Source: Clostridioides difficile (GTDB lineage: Bacteria > Bacillota > Clostridia > Peptostreptococcales > Peptostreptococcaceae). From it: DNA of 54,955 bases. Of the stretch, positions 51,681 to 54,955 are shown piece by piece (position 1 is the first letter of the stretch; each line of letters starts with the position of its first letter). The stretch lies in NCBI RefSeq assembly GCF_001299635.1, contig NZ_JRHN01000042.1, positions 1-54,955 of the forward strand, given 5' to 3'. The notes beneath the pieces are model-generated. The model was not told the origin of the DNA. It saw nothing but the letters and a program-made list of their open reading frames with translations, and did no database searches. The translations under genes were made by a program, and so were the position numbers.

Positions 51681-52754
51681 ATGAATTTTTGTATACATTG
51701 CATTAAAGATATTCAGATTAAATCCATGATGAAAAATAAAACAATAGGAGATTGTGATTTATGTAATAGAAAAAATGTATCTATTTATGATACAGAAAAA
51801 GATACATATTTAATTGATCCATTTGAAGAATTTTTAGATATATATACATGCAAAGAATTTCTACCTAATGGTTTTCTGCCTAAAAATACTAGCCGCTTAA
51901 GTGATGAAATATTTAACAAGTGGAATATATTTAATATTGAAAAAGAAAGAATAGATGATGTAATTATAAGTATTTGTAAAGAAAAATATAGAGAGAATAA
52001 AAAAATTTTTGAAGAATTAGTTGGTATTTCTGAATTATATGATAAAGAATATCTTGAAAATAATTCTTTATTAAAAAATTTTGAATGGGAAGATTTTTCT
52101 AATGCTATAAAAAAGGAGAATAGATTTCATACTAACCACATTAATACAAATGTATTAAAAAAATTTTTAAAATTTGTTGAAAAAACATATCCATCTGGTA
52201 AAATCTTTTTAAGAGCAAGAATTTCTACTAATGAAAATGGTTTTAATAAAGATGACATGGGTTCTCCACCACCTGAAAAAGCTTCTGCAGGACGTGTCAA
52301 TCCATTAGGAATAAGCTATCTTTATCTTTCAGATAATCTATACACTACTTTTTATGAAGTTCGTGCCAATGTATATGATTTTGTTACTGTTGGTGAATTT
52401 GCTTTAAATCGAAATATAAATATAATAGATTTAAGTCAACTTGATAAAATAAGTCCTTTTTCTGGAATAAATTGCACTGAATATGCTATAAACTTAAAAC
52501 ATCTAAAAAAAATTAGCGCAGAAATTGCAAGACCACTTAGAAAACAAGACAGTCAATTAGATTATTTACCTACTCAATATATTGCTGAGTTTATAAAGAA
52601 TAATGGTTATGATGGTATAGAATATAAGAGTACATTAGGAAAAGAACATACTCATAATATAGTTATTTTCGATAAATCCATTTGCACTTGTGTTGATACA
52701 AAAGTATATGAGATAAATCTAAATTATAATGAAAAGGAATTATCTATTGGCTAA
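51681..52754 (+). CDS. RES-domain protein (NAD+-degrading toxin family), gene 3 of operon
   Basis: 357 aa. N-terminal zinc site CIHCIKD...CDLCNRKN. RES domain about 170-345: FLRARI (arginine near 176), GRVNPLGISYLYLSDN (near 203), TTFYEVRANVYDF (glutamate near 226), TQYIAEFIKNNGYDGIEYKS. RES toxins such as those of the Xre-RES systems hydrolyse NAD+. Starts 2 bp after the sce7725 gene with GAGGGAGAG upstream. Confidence 0.85.
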   Translation: MNFCIHCIKDIQIKSMMKNKTIGDCDLCNRKNVSIYDTEKDTYLIDPFEEFLDIYTCKEFLPNGFLPKNTSRLSDEIFNKWNIFNIEKERIDDVIISICKEKYRENKKIFEELVGISELYDKEYLENNSLLKNFEWEDFSNAIKKENRFHTNHINTNVLKKFLKFVEKTYPSGKIFLRARISTNENGFNKDDMGSPPPEKASAGRVNPLGISYLYLSDNLYTTFYEVRANVYDFVTVGEFALNRNINIIDLSQLDKISPFSGINCTEYAINLKHLKKISAEIARPLRKQDSQLDYLPTQYIAEFIKNNGYDGIEYKSTLGKEHTHNIVIFDKSICTCVDTKVYEINLNYNEKELSIG

Positions 52755-52769
52755 TATTTAAAATAGAAT

Positions 52770-52818
52770 ACAAGAGCTGTTTTAAATAATTAAAATGCAT
52801 TTAAAGCAGTTCTTTATT
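52770..52818 (+). terminator. Terminator after the RES operon
   Basis: AAGAGCTGTTTTAAA pairs with TTTAAAGCAGTTCTT (15 bp with two wobbles), then TTATTTAG. Confidence 0.75.
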
Positions 52819-53015
52819 TAGATGTTGATATTATTGTAATTTTTCTATTTTACTGTATTCATTTAAAATACAAGTATAGAAATTATTTTTGTTTACAAAA
52901 TAAACAAAATCAGTTTCACTATCCTCTCCTTTTTATATATGAGATGTTGTATATCTTATATAATTCTACATCCAATTTTCTTTTTCTTCTTTAAAATATT
53001 TATCTTCCCATTAAT

Positions 53016-53043
53016 TTGCAAGTATATAAATACGTGTTATAAT
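53016..53043 (+). promoter_or_regulatory. Promoter of the hicB gene
   Basis: TTGCAA, 16 bp, TATAAT (53038-53043), the -10 also extended by TGT. Confidence 0.72.
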
Positions 53044-53068
53044 AATATCATTCTAAGGAGTTTATAAA

Positions 53069-53470
53069 ATGAAAAAAGATATATATGTATATCCTGCTAT
53101 ACTAAGCTATGATAATGATGGTATATCAGTAGAATTTCCTGATTTACCAGGTTGCATTACATGTGGAGATACAACAGAAGAAGCTTTAAAAATGGCAAAA
53201 GAAGCATTAGGGCTACATCTGTATGGCATGGAAGAAGGTAATGACATAATACCGAATCCAACGACTATAGATAAATTAAACTTAGAGAAAAATCAAATAC
53301 CAACTTTAATAGAGATATATATGCCTATTCACAGAAAAGCTATAGAGAATTATTCTGTTAAAAAAACTCTTACCATACCACAATGGCTTAATAGAGAAGC
53401 TGAAAGAAATAAGGTTAATTTTTCTCAGATACTTCAAGAAGCTTTAAAAAACCATCTTAATATTCATTAG
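53069..53470 (+). CDS. hicB: Orphan HicB-like antitoxin
   Basis: 133 aa. N-terminal HicB fold (YPAILSYDNDGISVEFPDLPGCITCGDTTEEALKMAKEAL) and C-terminal ribbon-helix-helix (KTLTIPQWLNREAERNKVNFSQILQEALK). No HicA toxin lies on either side. It may act as a repressor of nearby genes. Confidence 0.88.
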   Translation: MKKDIYVYPAILSYDNDGISVEFPDLPGCITCGDTTEEALKMAKEALGLHLYGMEEGNDIIPNPTTIDKLNLEKNQIPTLIEIYMPIHRKAIENYSVKKTLTIPQWLNREAERNKVNFSQILQEALKNHLNIH

Positions 53471-53478
53471 ATATAATT

Positions 53479-53501
53479 AGAGCAGTCTAACTGCTCTTTT
53501 A
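53479..53501 (+). terminator. Terminator after hicB
   Basis: AGAGCAGT CTA ACTGCTCT TTT. Confidence 0.85.
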
Positions 53502-53537
53502 TATAAATTTTATAAAACTTATAAAGGGAGTGTACAT

Positions 53538-54656
53538 ATGAACATCAAATCAGCTTTTATAAGAAAAAGAAATGAAAAATTTCATGTATACGTGGAGTAT
53601 GTGGAAGAAGAAACTGGGAAAAAGAAACAAAAAAGTTATGGAAGTTATGAAAAGAAAAAAGATGCTGAAAAACATTTAATTGAAATAAAATCGACTATAA
53701 ACAATAATAAATTTGTTGCTCCAAGAGATATAACATTTGTAGATGCATGTTATAAATACATTGTGACAAATGGTAACAATTGGTCTCCTTATACAATTGT
53801 GAATAGGAAATCTTGGATTAAAAACTATATAGAGCCTTTTTTCAAAGATACAAGATTAATAGACATAACACCTTATTTAATGCAGTCTTTCGTAAATAAA
53901 CTATTTACTAAATTTACATCTGGAAGTGCTAAAGTTAGATATGGCTTTGTAAGTTCTGTATTAAAAGAATCTTACAGATTAAGAGAAATAACAGAAAATC
54001 CTTGTAACTTTATAAAGCTACCTCATAAAGAAAGTTCTTTTAAAATTAATATTTATGATAAAGAAGAGTCACTACTTCTAATAGATAAACTAGAATATAA
54101 TATCATAGAAATCCCTATTCTCTTAATGTTGTTATTAGGCTTAAGAATTGGAGAAGTCTGTGGACTTAGATGGTCTGATATTAACTTAGAAACCGATTCA
54201 ATAAGTATTAATCAGATACTTATATATGCAAACAATAAAATAGCATTTAAAGAACCAAAAACACCAAAATCAAAAAGAACTTTATCAGCTCCAAAAGAAT
54301 TAGTTGAAAAACTAAAAATAGAAAAATTAAAACAAAACAAAATGAAATTGCAAGGCACACTTATAAATGAAAATAACTTAGTGTGTCTAAATACAAATTT
54401 TAGACCTTGGATACCAACTGTATTGTCAAAAAACTTTCATAAATTTATTAAAAAAAATAATTTAAAACAAATAAGAATACATGATTTAAGACATACAAGT
54501 GCTACCTTATTGCTTTTAGGAGGAACTAATATGAAAGTAGTTTCTGAAAGGCTAGGTCATACAGATATAAAAATAACTATGAATAGATACTCTCATGTTT
54601 TAGAAGAAATGGACAAAGAGGCTTCTGACAATTTAAGCAAAATGTTATTTAAATAA
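53538..54656 (+). CDS. int: Tyrosine integrase
   Basis: 372 aa. N-terminal arm-binding domain (KKQKSYGSYEKKKDAEKHL), core-binding SAM-like domain (about 65-165), catalytic domain with R at about 202 (LLLGLRIGEVCGLRW), HDLRHTSATLL at about 315, LGHTDIKITMNRYSHV with tyrosine at about 350. GGGAG before ATG. Confidence 0.96.
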   Translation: MNIKSAFIRKRNEKFHVYVEYVEEETGKKKQKSYGSYEKKKDAEKHLIEIKSTINNNKFVAPRDITFVDACYKYIVTNGNNWSPYTIVNRKSWIKNYIEPFFKDTRLIDITPYLMQSFVNKLFTKFTSGSAKVRYGFVSSVLKESYRLREITENPCNFIKLPHKESSFKINIYDKEESLLLIDKLEYNIIEIPILLMLLLGLRIGEVCGLRWSDINLETDSISINQILIYANNKIAFKEPKTPKSKRTLSAPKELVEKLKIEKLKQNKMKLQGTLINENNLVCLNTNFRPWIPTVLSKNFHKFIKKNNLKQIRIHDLRHTSATLLLLGGTNMKVVSERLGHTDIKITMNRYSHVLEEMDKEASDNLSKMLFK

Positions 54657-54659
54657 AAA

Positions 54660-54730
54660 AACTGACTGTCAGTTAAATGTCAGTTAAACCCATAAAAGTA
54701 GGTTTTGTCAGTTAAATGTCAGTCAGTCGC
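54660..54730. repeat. Direct repeats beyond int: probable integrase arm sites
   Basis: TGTCAGTTAAATGTCAGT occurs twice (about 54666-54683 and 54706-54723), giving four TGTCAGT units. The place beside int, at the phage end, is that of attP arm sites. Confidence 0.62.
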
Positions 54731-54779
54731 CTTATACTCTTTTAGTCCAAATACCTGTAAAAATGCACATTTTAGTGTT

Positions 54780-54830
54780 TATTAATACTTGTTAATATAT
54801 AAATATTATTTATAAATCGAATAATATCTA
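54780..54830. other. Approximate attachment-site junction (attL/attR)
   Basis: Phage sequence meets the host MerR-type gene here. The core repeat cannot be set because the other end is outside the window. Confidence 0.45.
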
Positions 54831-54955
54831 TAATTATTTTTGTCTTTATATTCTGGAGAAAAAATCCCCATTTTATCGTAAAAAATTAATGTCTGTTTAG
54901 ATATTCCACACAACTTTGCAAATTCTCCTGTGGTAAAATACTGTTTTTCCAAGGG
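54806..54955 (-). CDS. Host MerR-family regulator, disrupted fragment
   Basis: 50 codons to the window edge: [30 protein letters not shown] ... NYRYYSIYK then stop. That is the MerR winged helix-turn-helix up to the YRYYS motif. A full MerR protein continues well beyond this point, so the frame seems cut by phage integration. Confidence 0.75.
   Translation of the reverse strand, partial: PLEKQYFTTGEFAKLCGISKQTLIFYDKMGIFSPEYKDKNNYRYYSIYK

Overview
The window is almost entirely a Clostridioides difficile temperate myophage integrated as a prophage. Three things support this: the very low GC content, CRISPR repeats of the C. difficile type I-B kind (on the minus strand they start GTTTTATATTAACTATGTGG), and a PBSX/skin-like (Xkd/Yqb) contractile-tail gene order. 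The left edge lies inside the lysis module (partial holin at 1-63). The right edge leaves the phage just after the integrase and enters a host MerR-type regulator whose reading frame ends at the junction (54806-54955).

Late genes are on the minus strand and read from right to left: terminase small and large, portal, MuF-type head protein, scaffold, decoration, capsid, connectors, sheath, tube, tail-assembly chaperone with a canonical -1 frameshift, tape measure, then (after a long interruption) LysM/XkdP, XkdQ, XkdR, XkdS, baseplate J, YmfQ-like, tail fibres, XhlA-like and holin. The tape-measure gene is split by a 1343-nt group I intron carrying an HNH endonuclease gene. Exact splice sites restore a 1429-codon frame.

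Between the tape-measure gene and xkdP lies an accessory block of about 8.8 kb (7.3-16.1 kb). It holds three CRISPR arrays (32, 15 and 8 repeats; 52 spacers; no cas genes), a type I toxin-antitoxin locus next to the first array, and two paralogous modules made of a ribbon-helix-helix repressor, an antisense RNA of about 70 nt, a BRO-N antirepressor and a small charged protein. Each of those two modules sits just upstream, in the direction of transcription, of a CRISPR leader-distal hairpin. The module layout resembles the arc-sar-ant immunity region of phage P22, here duplicated and interleaved with CRISPR arrays.

The lysogeny/early region (36-47.3 kb) has a divergent cI/cro switch with five copies of a 13-bp operator, antirepressors, ERF recombinase, Gp157, a DnaD-like replication protein with a GC-rich 16-bp-period iteron block inside its gene, DUF1064, an ORF6N antirepressor and an ArpU-like late regulator. 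Cargo genes include an XRE/ImmA peptidase with a partner gene, a SEC-C/HNH-like protein, and a three-gene sce7726-sce7725-RES operon that is a candidate defence or toxin system. The integration end carries an orphan HicB, the tyrosine integrase and TGTCAGT repeats that look like integrase arm sites.
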